Program-made: the position numbers and the translations under genes | Notes under the pieces: model-generated | Databases searched by the model: none | Seen by the model: only the letters and a program-made list of their open reading frames with translations | What the model was told of the DNA's origin: nothing | Source of the DNA: an uncultured Collinsella sp. | Lineage (GTDB): Bacteria; Actinomycetota; Coriobacteriia; Coriobacteriales; Coriobacteriaceae | Reading direction: 5' to 3' | Length of the DNA: 56,060 bases | NCBI GenBank assembly: GCA_900545555.1 | Contig: UQZI01000003.1 | Location: forward strand, 1-56,060 | Shown here: piece after piece, positions 8,244 to 15,585 of the stretch | Position numbering within the stretch: position 1 is the first letter of the stretch | Layout: each line of letters starts with the position of its first letter

Positions 8244-8262
8244 CATTGTCAAGTGTTTGTAA
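8244..8262 (-). promoter_or_regulatory. Possible PhoP/PHO box upstream of pstB
   Basis: On the minus strand TTACAA, five bases, then TGACAA gives two TTAACA-like hexamers with an 11-bp period. This is the layout known for Bacillus PhoP boxes, and a TTGACA is embedded in the second. Position upstream of pstB and the PhoB-like gene supports phosphate autoregulation. The match is loose and the actual -10 is not clear. Confidence 0.35.
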
Positions 8263-8273
8263 GGGCACACTGG

Positions 8274-9518
8274 CTATGCGGCGGGCAGCTCGATGGTGAA
8301 TATCGTGTGTTCGGGCGTCGATTCACATGCAACGGTACCGCCGTGTGCCGCGATGATCTCCTTGGCAATAGCAAGGCCCAGGCCGGCACCACCGCGATTG
8401 GTCGCACGCGCCGCATCCAGGCGATAGAACTTCTCAAAGATCACCTTGAGCTTAGCCGCAGGGATAGGATCGCCCTGATTGATAAAGCGCACGCGCACGC
8501 CGCCATCGTCTTGGCGCCTGGCCTCAATCGTGATAGTCGAGCCCTCATAGCTATAGGCGACGGCGTTTTTCATGATGTTGTTGAACACGCGGGCCATCTT
8601 GTCGCCATCCACGAGCACCGTCAGGTCCTCGCGAATATCAACTTGGGCTTCCTTATGCTGCTCGTTGAGGATGGGATAGAACTCGTCAGCCACCTGAGCC
8701 AGCAGCAACCCCAGATCAACATAGCCGCGCGTGAGCACGATATCGTGGAAGTCAAAGCGCGTGATATCGAAGAACTCTTCGATGAGCGCATCGAGCCGGT
8801 GCGCCTTGTCGAGCGCCACGCCCGTAAAGTGTGCACGTTGCTCAACCGGCAGCTCAGGAGCCTCTTGCAGCAGCGAAAGATAGCCCACCACACTGGCAAG
8901 CGGGGTGCGTAGGTCATGTGCCAAGTACGTGACCAGATCGTCCTTGCGATGAGACTCGTCACGCAAGGCCTGCTGCACCTTGCGCTCGCGATCGCGCACA
9001 CGGTTGAGTGCGCCCTCGACCTCCAGGAAGTCGCCGTCGATGTTGTCCCAGGTGTCGGGGTGATCGATCAGACGATCTTGAATACGAGCGGCCAGCACAC
9101 AATCGGCATGCTGCTCGCCCTGCTCATAGCCCTGGTAGTACAGGGCGCGGCCGCAAAAGAACAGCACGCACACGGCAAGCGCCAGCACAAAGCCAAGCAT
9201 GTTGAATACAAAGCCGGCATCGAACAGCACCGGCCCTTCGATGCCGCCGAGTGCCATGGCGCCAATCGCCAACGTCATGGCCCACGCGGCACCGCCAATC
9301 ACCACGCAGCGGCGTACGATTTCAAATCGATCGATCAGCAAAAAGCCGACAAGCAGCACCGCCAAGATTCCAGCGATGTTATCGATGCCAATCAGCAGCA
9401 GGCTCAGCAAAAAGAGCAGCACCGTTGCAAGCGCGCGGTTGTCGACGACCGACCTCACGTATTCAAAGAGTCGATCGGGCACCTCGAATGCCTGCCTATC
9501 GTCTTTTGTCATGTCCAC
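8274..9518 (-). CDS. VanS-like sensor histidine kinase
   Basis: Membrane kinase of 414 residues resembling VanS-type sensors. The hydrophobic N-terminal block (about residues 30-125) can hold four membrane helices with almost no extracellular domain, so it may sense an intramembrane or envelope signal. A dimerisation helix leads to the H-box YLAHDLRTPLAS with His201. The ATPase domain shows NNIMKNAVAYS (N-box), the relaxed G1 NQGDPIP typical of VanS, FEKFYRLD and GGAGLGLAIAK. It is 19 bases downstream of its response regulator. The divergent neighbour encodes a D,D-carboxypeptidase, which suits control of peptidoglycan stem trimming. Confidence 0.85.
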   Translation of the reverse strand: MDMTKDDRQAFEVPDRLFEYVRSVVDNRALATVLLFLLSLLLIGIDNIAGILAVLLVGFLLIDRFEIVRRCVVIGGAAWAMTLAIGAMALGGIEGPVLFDAGFVFNMLGFVLALAVCVLFFCGRALYYQGYEQGEQHADCVLAARIQDRLIDHPDTWDNIDGDFLEVEGALNRVRDRERKVQQALRDESHRKDDLVTYLAHDLRTPLASVVGYLSLLQEAPELPVEQRAHFTGVALDKAHRLDALIEEFFDITRFDFHDIVLTRGYVDLGLLLAQVADEFYPILNEQHKEAQVDIREDLTVLVDGDKMARVFNNIMKNAVAYSYEGSTITIEARRQDDGGVRVRFINQGDPIPAAKLKVIFEKFYRLDAARATNRGGAGLGLAIAKEIIAAHGGTVACESTPEHTIFTIELPAA

Positions 9519-9537
9519 TTCCCCACCATCAAAGGCG

Positions 9538-10233
9538 TTATTCGATTATGTAGCCGACGCCCCAGACGTTTTTGATAAAGCGCGGCTTTTGAGCGTCGTC
9601 ACCGATCTTTTCGCGCAGGTGGCGAATGTGCACCATCACCGTATTGTTGGAGCCGGGCATAAAATCCTCATTCCACACCGCGCGGAACAGGTCCTCCACG
9701 GCTACCACGCTGCCGCGATGCTCGACCAGATACAGCAAGATGGAATACTCGATGGGCGTGAGGCGCACCGGCGCACCGTCCACCATTACGGAACGAGCAT
9801 CGCGGTTGATCTCCAGGCCGTCGAGCTGGATGATCGGCGACTCGGCCACCTGCGCGCGGCTACCGTAGCTGGTGTAGCGGCGAAGCTGAGCATGCACGCG
9901 CGCGATGAGCTCAAGCGGACGGAACGGCTTAACCACGTAATCGTCCGCGCCAAGCGAAAGGCCCTCGATCTTGTCTTGCTGGGCATCGCGCGCCGTCAGC
10001 ATGATCACGGGATAGGTATGGCTGGAACGGATCGTACGCAGCAGCTCAAATCCATCGATATCGGGCAGCATGACATCCAGCAGCGCAAGATCGAACTCCT
10101 GCTCCAAGATTGCCTTGGCAGCATCGGCCCCGCTATAGGCGACCTGTACGTCAAAGCCTTCTTTTGTAAGGTAGATACCAACCAAGTCAGCGATGGCCTT
10201 TTCGTCATCAACTACCAAAATGCGCTCGTTCAT
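9538..10233 (-). CDS. VanR-like OmpR-family response regulator
   Basis: Response regulator of 231 residues. Receiver features are DDEK at the N-terminus, the phosphoacceptor Asp53 (ALLDVMLPD), Thr in MLTARD and Lys in VVKPFRP. The winged-helix domain reads LTPIEYSILLYL, then NTVMVHIRHLREK and WGVGYII at the C-terminus, as in VanR. It is the first gene of a pair with the VanS-like kinase and starts only 86 bases from the divergent promoter region of the carboxypeptidase gene. That gene is therefore the most likely nearby target. No vanHAX-type genes are present, so vancomycin resistance is not implied. Confidence 0.88.
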   Translation of the reverse strand: MNERILVVDDEKAIADLVGIYLTKEGFDVQVAYSGADAAKAILEQEFDLALLDVMLPDIDGFELLRTIRSSHTYPVIMLTARDAQQDKIEGLSLGADDYVVKPFRPLELIARVHAQLRRYTSYGSRAQVAESPIIQLDGLEINRDARSVMVDGAPVRLTPIEYSILLYLVEHRGSVVAVEDLFRAVWNEDFMPGSNNTVMVHIRHLREKIGDDAQKPRFIKNVWGVGYIIE

Positions 10234-10385
10234 GCGTGCTCCTCTCGCGCTCCATTATGCCCGAGGGGACGCATGCCACACACAACAAGCGTGGGTGATT
10301 AAGTCGGCCTTAAGCACCCTTGTGCCCGTTCGGGCGCGGATGTGGGCCACGCACGCACGCGATGATCGCCGACACCGGCAAACGA

Positions 10386-10391
10386 TATACT
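10386..10391 (+). promoter_or_regulatory. -10 element of the D,D-carboxypeptidase gene
   Basis: TATACT lies about 45 bases before the GTG at 10431. No good -35 is visible at the right distance, as is common for activator-dependent promoters. If transcription starts near 10398, the two in-frame ATGs further upstream are outside the message, which supports the GTG start. Confidence 0.45.
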
Positions 10392-10430
10392 CTAGTTCCA
10401 GAAGAGACCATCCCGTCGAAAGCGAAATCT

Positions 10431-11771
10431 GTGAAGTCCCTCACCTCTTTTGCAAAGCGCTCAGCTCAGCTTGCCGCCGGCTTTGTCTGCGCTATCGCCC
10501 TTGCCGCTGGCGTGCCCACCGTCGCCGGCGCCCAAGTACTCACGACCGACAATGTTTGCGGCAAAACCGCCGATGCGCGCGGCATCACGGCCGAAAATCT
10601 GCCCGATATCGATGCGACCAATGCCCTCGTCATGGGCAAAGACGGCACCGTCTACTATGGGCGCGGCGCCGATGAGCAGGTTAAAATCGCCTCGATCACC
10701 AAGGTCATGACCGCAATCCTAACCGTCGAGAATTGCAAGATGGACGAGAAGGTCACGGTGAGCAACGCCGCAGCCACCGTGGGTAATTCGACCGCCGGCT
10801 TGCTCGAAGGTGACGAGCTTACCGTGGAGCAGGCACTGCGCGGCCTGATGATTCCCTCGGGCAACGACGCCGCCGTCGTGCTCGCCGAATATGTGGGCAA
10901 GAAGATCGACCCTAAGACCAAAGACGCCGAGGCAACCTTTGTGAAGGCCATGAACGAGCGCGCTAAGAAGCTCGGCTGCACCGGTACGCTTTTTGAAAAC
11001 CCGCATGGTCTGGACTTTGATGAGTGGGCTGGCGATATGCACTCAACCGCACACGACGTAGCGCTGATGATGCAGGAGGCCATGAAAAACGACACGATCC
11101 GCGAGGTCGTAGCGAGCGAGGATTCCTGGATCGAGGTCACGGGCGCCGACGGCACCGACCATTCGCATTCCATGGACACGCACAACGTTTTGCTCGGTCA
11201 GGACGGAAACATTGGCGGCAAGACCGGCACCACCGACGACGCGGGCTACTGCTTTACGAGCGCCTACAACCGCGACGGCGACGAGATCTACACTGTTATT
11301 TTGAACTCCACCACCACCGACCAGCGCTTTACCGATACCGCCAGCCTTGCCAACTGGTACTACGGCCACAAGGTGACGGTCGCAATCGCCAACACGCAGG
11401 AAAAGACCGCCAACGGCAACCCGCTTATGGCGCGCATTGGCCAAACCGACTGGACGGATAAGACGATCGACGCCACACTCGCCGATCCTACGGCGCAAGC
11501 GACCGTGTTTTCCCTTGCCGGCGAGGTGACCGAAAAGGTTAGCTACGACGATCTTTCGGGCACGGTGCATGTGGGCGACAAGGTGGGCAGCGTCACGCTC
11601 AAGCAGGACGGCACCAAGATCGCCGTCATGGACCTAGTTGCCGACGAGGAAGGCGCAGGGCCGAATCCCATTGAATGGCTCCTTGTGAAGCTTGATCGCT
11701 TGGGCCGTCGCATCGACAACCGCCCGCTCACGGCAGAAAGCGAGACCGTCGCCAAGGCGCCCGAGGTGTAG
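10431..11771 (+). CDS. D-alanyl-D-alanine carboxypeptidase (penicillin-binding protein, S11 family)
   Basis: Secreted serine D,D-carboxypeptidase that trims the terminal D-Ala of peptidoglycan stems. The S11 active-site motifs are complete: SxxK as SITK (catalytic Ser), SGN (in PSGNDAAVVLAEY) and KTG (GGKTGTTDDAGYC). The GTG at 10431 gives a clean signal peptide of about 34 residues ending AGA before QVL. The longer in-frame ATG starts add a hydrophilic leader that would spoil it. After the catalytic domain a C-terminal beta-rich region of about 110 residues (PBP5_C-like) precedes a tail without an obvious membrane anchor. It is divergent from vanRS, which may control it. A strong terminator follows. 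Confidence 0.92.
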   Translation: MKSLTSFAKRSAQLAAGFVCAIALAAGVPTVAGAQVLTTDNVCGKTADARGITAENLPDIDATNALVMGKDGTVYYGRGADEQVKIASITKVMTAILTVENCKMDEKVTVSNAAATVGNSTAGLLEGDELTVEQALRGLMIPSGNDAAVVLAEYVGKKIDPKTKDAEATFVKAMNERAKKLGCTGTLFENPHGLDFDEWAGDMHSTAHDVALMMQEAMKNDTIREVVASEDSWIEVTGADGTDHSHSMDTHNVLLGQDGNIGGKTGTTDDAGYCFTSAYNRDGDEIYTVILNSTTTDQRFTDTASLANWYYGHKVTVAIANTQEKTANGNPLMARIGQTDWTDKTIDATLADPTAQATVFSLAGEVTEKVSYDDLSGTVHVGDKVGSVTLKQDGTKIAVMDLVADEEGAGPNPIEWLLVKLDRLGRRIDNRPLTAESETVAKAPEV

Positions 11772-11795
11772 GGCGCAAGAATAATAAGCCCACTG

Positions 11796-11828
11796 AAAGG
11801 AGGCGTCCGAAAGGATGCCTCCTTTTTT
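11796..11828 (+). terminator. Terminator of the D,D-carboxypeptidase gene
   Basis: AAGGAGGCGTCC and GGATGCCTCCTT form a 12-bp stem (one G-T pair) around a GAAA tetraloop, followed by a T run, 24 bases past the stop codon. Confidence 0.88.
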
Positions 11829-11861
11829 GAGGTTCGAATCCCCAGCTAACGTGGTTCAACT

Positions 11862-11892
11862 AAAAAAGGGTCCCTTTCGGAACCCTTCTTTA
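11862..11892 (-). terminator. Second terminator copy in the tRNA-Ser repeat
   Basis: Read on the minus strand, AAGGGTTCC and GGGACCCTT pair around a short A-rich loop and end in a T6 run. It is a diverged copy of the terminator at 12053-12082 and lies downstream of the pseudo-tRNA 3' end. Confidence 0.7.
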
Positions 11893-12052
11893 AAGTCTTA
11901 CTGGCGGAGAGCTGGGGATGTCCGGGCATGCTACGCATGCCCTCCGGCTTCAAAGCCTAGCGGCTTTTCGCCCACGGGCTACAAACGCATTCGCGTTTGC
12001 TTAACGCCCGTGCCCTCTCGGGTTCGAATCCCCAGCCTCCTTTCTCCGCACC

Positions 12053-12082
12053 AAAAAAGGGCCCCAGATGGGACCCTTCTTT
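12053..12082 (-). terminator. Terminator of tRNA-Ser
   Basis: On the minus strand AAGGGTCCC pairs with GGGGCCCTT (one G-T pair) around ATCT and is followed by T6. It begins about ten bases after the CCA end of tRNA-Ser. Confidence 0.85.
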
Positions 12083-12092
12083 CAATTCATAC

Positions 12093-12183
12093 TGGCGGAG
12101 AGCTGGGGATTCGAACCCCAGATGCCCTTTTGGGGCATACTCGCTTAGCAGGCGAGCACCTTCGGCCTCTCGGTCAGCTCTCC
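12093..12183 (-). tRNA. tRNA-Ser (anticodon GCT)
   Basis: Class II tRNA of 91 nt with encoded CCA. The acceptor stem is GGAGAGC/GCTCTCC with discriminator G. The anticodon loop CTGCTAA gives anticodon GCT, which reads AGC/AGU. The long variable arm is ATGCCCC-AAAA-GGGCAT, and the T-arm is CTGGGG-TTCGAAT-CCCCAG. Its 3' end and terminator are duplicated about 190 bp downstream. Confidence 0.95.
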
Positions 12184-12275
12184 GTAACAGCCGTTCTATA
12201 GTAACCAAACAGCCAAGGATGAGCAAGAGGAAATTTTCTAATTGCCTAGCAGCCTTTCCTTCTTGAAAGCTTCGC

Positions 12276-14717
12276 CTACCCCAGCGAGCGGTTGAGGGAG
12301 CCGAGCTCGTCGTTGCCCATGGTGCGCCACATTTGGAAGATACAACCGCGCGCCAGGAAAAAGAAACCGTTGTCGACCAGTTGCACAGCGGCATCTGCCA
12401 GCTGATTCGTCACGGCGGACACTGGCGGCAGCTCTAGTCCAGCCTTATGGATGGTCTCGACCGCTTCCTCGAACGTCGGAGGCTCGCTGACGCCCATCTC
12501 GTTCATAAGGCCCTGCATTTCTTCCAGCGCGCTGCTGCCCGACTCCTCGCCGCGCGGCACCAGACGGTAACAAGCCAGCGCCAGGTCGAGCTGATCGCAA
12601 TTCCAACAGGCAAACGCCAAGCGATAGAACAGGTAGCCGATTGCAGAACGATCGCTGGCAATACGTAGGCCGTGGCGCGCCACCTCGATAATCTCGTCAA
12701 AGCGCTCCAGACGCGCAAGCACGTTGATGAGCGCAAAGTGCGACTGCATGGACGAGCGCGCCAGATCGTAAAGATGGCGCACCTCGGGCAGTGCTCGTTC
12801 AAAGTCCTCTTGCTCGGCGTAAAAGCTGCAGATCTCGTGCTGGGCAAAGTACAGCGCATCGGGCGCACGAAGGATTCGCACAGAGCGGTCTTCTTCCAAC
12901 ACCGGTAGCACCATGCGCACCAGCTGGTTATCGCAAAACTGCGTTTGAACCGGACCTGTCGCCAAAAGCTCGGCGACGGCGCACTTAGCCTCCAACTCCT
13001 CAACAAGACGGGAAAAGCCTTCAAAAGCACCTGTACGGTCGACTTTTGCCTGCTCGCGCAATTCAACAACACGGGCCACGTATGGGTCGTCGTCCTCTTC
13101 CATGACCTCCAGCTCGTCAGCCGTATCGGCAAGCAGCAGATCGCGCAGCGCCGGCGGCAGCATGCGATGGTCATCACGCGGACGAGCATGAACCTCCGCC
13201 GGCTCAATCGTCTCCGGAGCGGTTGACTCATACGCCTCAAGCACACGCTTGCACGGCATATCGTCCATGTCCATGCTCTCAAGATCCTTGGCGACAGGCA
13301 CGCAATCGGCCAGATAGGCCGCGCGCCCAAAGAAATACGTTGCGACAACGCACTCGCTCTGCTCACTGTCGGGAGCAGCAATCTGCACATAGCAGCGCGT
13401 GATGCAGGTGCCCGCGGCAAAACACGCTGCCGCAAGCGTGAGCGCCACGCGCGCATCGTGCTCCGCGGCCCAGATCGTGCGCGTGTCCTCGTCCAGCTCG
13501 TGCCAGGCGTCATCTTGAGCGTCGTATTCACGTTGCGGCATGGCATCAACGACAGACTGCCCAAACCGAACGAGCATAATCCCCTCGGCAACGTTTGCCC
13601 GATAGGTATAGTCGAGCCGCGTGACCACGTTAAGTGCCTCGACAATACGCGCGAAGCGGGTACGCACATCCCACTCACCGCCCGGCTGGCAAGCCACCGT
13701 ACCCGGTTTGCCCCACGGGTTATCGCTCGAGGCCGTATCAAGCAGTCGGGGAACATCGTTGGTCGTCTTGGCGATATGCCACGCATCAAAGAGCGCGCAG
13801 CCCTCAAGGCTCGGCGAGGATGCCGCAGGGACCAATCCGGCCCCGATGTGCTCAAGGATGCCGGAGAGACGGTTAAGACGGCACTCGATGGCAAGCAGCA
13901 TGTCAATCTCGTCCTGGTCCAGCAGGCTGCGATCAAAATTGAGATAGAATAGCTTTGAGCGATCGATGCGAGCCAGGCTCATCTCGGACTTAGCGGCGAT
14001 GGTGCGCAAGCGAGGCAAGTCAATTTCACTCATAAGGGCGGCGGCATAGCGCTCGATACCGCTCGGATTCTCGGCATGGTCAACGCGGTAGAGCAGCGTC
14101 TCGATAGCGTCAGGTAGCGGTGTCGTGTTAAAGCCCAAAAACACCTCGACCGGCTCGGGCAGCTTTACGAGCTTGATCTTGTCGACAACGTTTTGCATAC
14201 CCTCGTCGAGTCCGTCGGCGTCCGCCGTGCTCGCAATGGTATTTTCGGAGTCAGCGAATATCACGTAGCGCAGGAACATCGATGCCATGAACTCACCGTA
14301 AGGAAGGGAGCGGGTCGAATTCCATGTCTCGTGGTCGGACTGCTCGCGCATGGGGCCTTCGGGAGAGCCGACGGTTCGCGCGCACGCGCGCATTGTGCCG
14401 TTGGCTCCCCGAACCACAATCTCACCAATACCGGAGTCCGACTCGTCAAGGACCAGTTCCATGTCGGGATCGTTGGGCAGCGGAGTCTCGCTAACGGGGC
14501 GGTCCACCTTGTACACCTCGCCCGAAACGCTTACGTAGCCCAAAAGCGACACATGACTTTTGCCAACGAATTCGACGACATAGCAAGATTCATGCTGATC
14601 CTCGCCAAAGAGTTTCCAGACTACGCCATATGAGCGTCCCGCAGGCTGCTCGGGCATCGCCGGAAAGCGCTTCTTGGGATCGAGAAACCTGAGCTTGTAT
14701 GTCGGACGCTCTGCCAC
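12276..14717 (-). CDS. Large TPR-containing protein of unknown function
   Basis: An 813-residue soluble protein that I do not recognise by family. No signal peptide or membrane helix is evident. The N-terminal third starts with a beta-rich region (KLRFLDPKKRFPAMP, then SYGVVWKLFGED). The middle is mixed and acidic. About residues 600-720 contain helical repeats resembling TPRs (AEQEDFERALPEVRHLYDLA, ALINVLARLERFDEIIEVA, LAFACWNCDQLDLALACYR). Translation starts at a GTG behind AGGGTG. It stands alone between the tRNA-Ser and tRNA-Arg genes. A scaffold role is plausible for a TPR protein but is only inference; it is probably lineage-restricted. Confidence 0.75.
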   Translation of the reverse strand: MAERPTYKLRFLDPKKRFPAMPEQPAGRSYGVVWKLFGEDQHESCYVVEFVGKSHVSLLGYVSVSGEVYKVDRPVSETPLPNDPDMELVLDESDSGIGEIVVRGANGTMRACARTVGSPEGPMREQSDHETWNSTRSLPYGEFMASMFLRYVIFADSENTIASTADADGLDEGMQNVVDKIKLVKLPEPVEVFLGFNTTPLPDAIETLLYRVDHAENPSGIERYAAALMSEIDLPRLRTIAAKSEMSLARIDRSKLFYLNFDRSLLDQDEIDMLLAIECRLNRLSGILEHIGAGLVPAASSPSLEGCALFDAWHIAKTTNDVPRLLDTASSDNPWGKPGTVACQPGGEWDVRTRFARIVEALNVVTRLDYTYRANVAEGIMLVRFGQSVVDAMPQREYDAQDDAWHELDEDTRTIWAAEHDARVALTLAAACFAAGTCITRCYVQIAAPDSEQSECVVATYFFGRAAYLADCVPVAKDLESMDMDDMPCKRVLEAYESTAPETIEPAEVHARPRDDHRMLPPALRDLLLADTADELEVMEEDDDPYVARVVELREQAKVDRTGAFEGFSRLVEELEAKCAVAELLATGPVQTQFCDNQLVRMVLPVLEEDRSVRILRAPDALYFAQHEICSFYAEQEDFERALPEVRHLYDLARSSMQSHFALINVLARLERFDEIIEVARHGLRIASDRSAIGYLFYRLAFACWNCDQLDLALACYRLVPRGEESGSSALEEMQGLMNEMGVSEPPTFEEAVETIHKAGLELPPVSAVTNQLADAAVQLVDNGFFFLARGCIFQMWRTMGNDELGSLNRSLG

Positions 14718-14843
14718 GAAATATCACCCTGATCGGTCGCTTGAAGAAGGAGTGGTCGCGAATAAGTCGCGACATCTACTCGGAATCTTACACGAGTCGA
14801 CAGGAAATCGTCCCTTTGGACGAAAGCACTCAAGCTGACGCAA

Positions 14844-14871
14844 AAGAAAAGCCCCCGTTGCCGGGAGCTTT
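14844..14871 (-). terminator. Terminator of tRNA-Arg
   Basis: On the minus strand AAAGCTCCCG pairs with CGGGGGCTTT (one mismatch) around GCAA, followed by a T-rich run, just after the CCA end. Confidence 0.75.
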
Positions 14872-14880
14872 AATCTCAAA

Positions 14881-14957
14881 TGGTGCGGCGTATAGGATTC
14901 GAACCTATGACGTTCTGATTCGTAGTCAGACCCTCTATCCAGCTGAGGTAACGCCGC
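14881..14957 (-). tRNA. tRNA-Arg (anticodon ACG)
   Basis: A 77-nt tRNA with encoded CCA. The acceptor stem is GCGGCGT/ACGCCGC with discriminator A. The anticodon loop CTACGAA gives ACG, which is normally deaminated to ICG to read CGU, CGC and CGA. The T-arm is ATAGG-TTCGAAT-CCTAT. Confidence 0.95.
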
Positions 14958-15034
14958 AGCGCAAGACATATAAAACCACTTTAGCTTATTGGAGTCAAGC
15001 ATAATTTCAAACTTTTTTGTGGAACGCAGTCTTG

Positions 15035-15412
15035 TCATGCTGCTCCGCATATACCGCCATTCCCCGTACGATCGATTGGCTTTTCGATCACGTCAAACTT
15101 AGCATCAAGTTCCCTCAGGAGCGATCTCACCCGCTGGGCACAATCATAATCGGCAAACGAGATGCTCAACATGCGAGCAACCTGATTAGATGTCTGGACC
15201 CCATAGAAATGCTCTAGGGCCACAAGCCCCTCGTGCGCCACAAACGTCTCAACCACATGAGGCGACTCCTCGTAGCACCATTGCGTCAACGGCCCCTCGC
15301 TCGTCTGTCGAACCACCAGGCCACCCATGCCAGACGGCTCACACGTCACAAGCAGGTACTCCCCGCCCTCGTCGCTCTCAAACAAAACCACCCGATCATC
15401 AAACAGCTCCAT
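15035..15412 (-). CDS. Hypothetical protein, 125 residues
   Basis: Small acidic soluble protein with no family I can name. The start is supported by AAAGGGGACGCG before the ATG. The N-terminal half reads as beta strands (DRVVLFESDEGGEYLLVTCE, MGGLVVRQTS), followed by WCYEESPHVVETFVAHEGLVALEHFYGV and a helical C-terminal half, SISFADYDCAQRVRSLLREL. No signal peptide or membrane segment is seen. It lies alone between tRNA-Arg and serS. Confidence 0.6.
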   Translation of the reverse strand: MELFDDRVVLFESDEGGEYLLVTCEPSGMGGLVVRQTSEGPLTQWCYEESPHVVETFVAHEGLVALEHFYGVQTSNQVARMLSISFADYDCAQRVRSLLRELDAKFDVIEKPIDRTGNGGICGAA

Positions 15413-15534
15413 CGCGTCCCCTTTCTCTCGCTCTTATTTAGCAAAAGCATAGCAGGTAGATGGCTGCATACAGAACAGTTGTTCGTGTGTTTTCTATTGA
15501 GCTGTCCGCACAGCATGGTATGGACCTGCGCACG

Positions 15535-15562
15535 AAATAGGGCGCCCCCGAAGGAGCGCCCT
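15535..15562 (-). terminator. Terminator of serS
   Basis: On the minus strand AGGGCGCTCC and GGGGCGCCCT form a 10-bp stem with one mismatch around a stable TTCG tetraloop, followed by ATTTCG. The T tract is short. Confidence 0.6.
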
Positions 15563-15585
15563 TGCTTATCGCCTATGCAGCCAAG

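Larger units (their letters stand above)
11831..12092. repeat. tRNA-Ser-derived direct repeat enclosing a cluster of small hairpins
   Basis: Two similar blocks of about 80-90 bp, starting at 11831 and 12021 (offset 190-191), each hold GGTTCGAATCCCCAGC (antisense to the T-arm), a terminator hairpin and ACTGGCGGAGAGCTGGGGAT (antisense to the tRNA-Ser 3' end plus CCA). The second block merges into the real tRNA-Ser. Between them (about 11920-12020) are several tight stem-loops: GGCATGC/GCATGCC, AAAGCC/GGCTTT, CAAACGC/GCGTTTG and GCCC/GGGC. I see no tRNA body or ORF here. It looks like a decayed tRNA copy or an integration footprint carrying a palindrome cluster. Confidence 0.6.

Noticed and set aside
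8274..10233. Vancomycin-resistance cluster
   Set aside because: Only VanR/VanS-like genes occur; no D-Ala-D-Lac ligase, VanH or VanX gene is in the window.
11902..12035. A second complete tRNA-Ser gene in the repeat
   Set aside because: The 3' end is present but no D-arm or anticodon arm can be drawn, and the T-arm piece is in antisense orientation.
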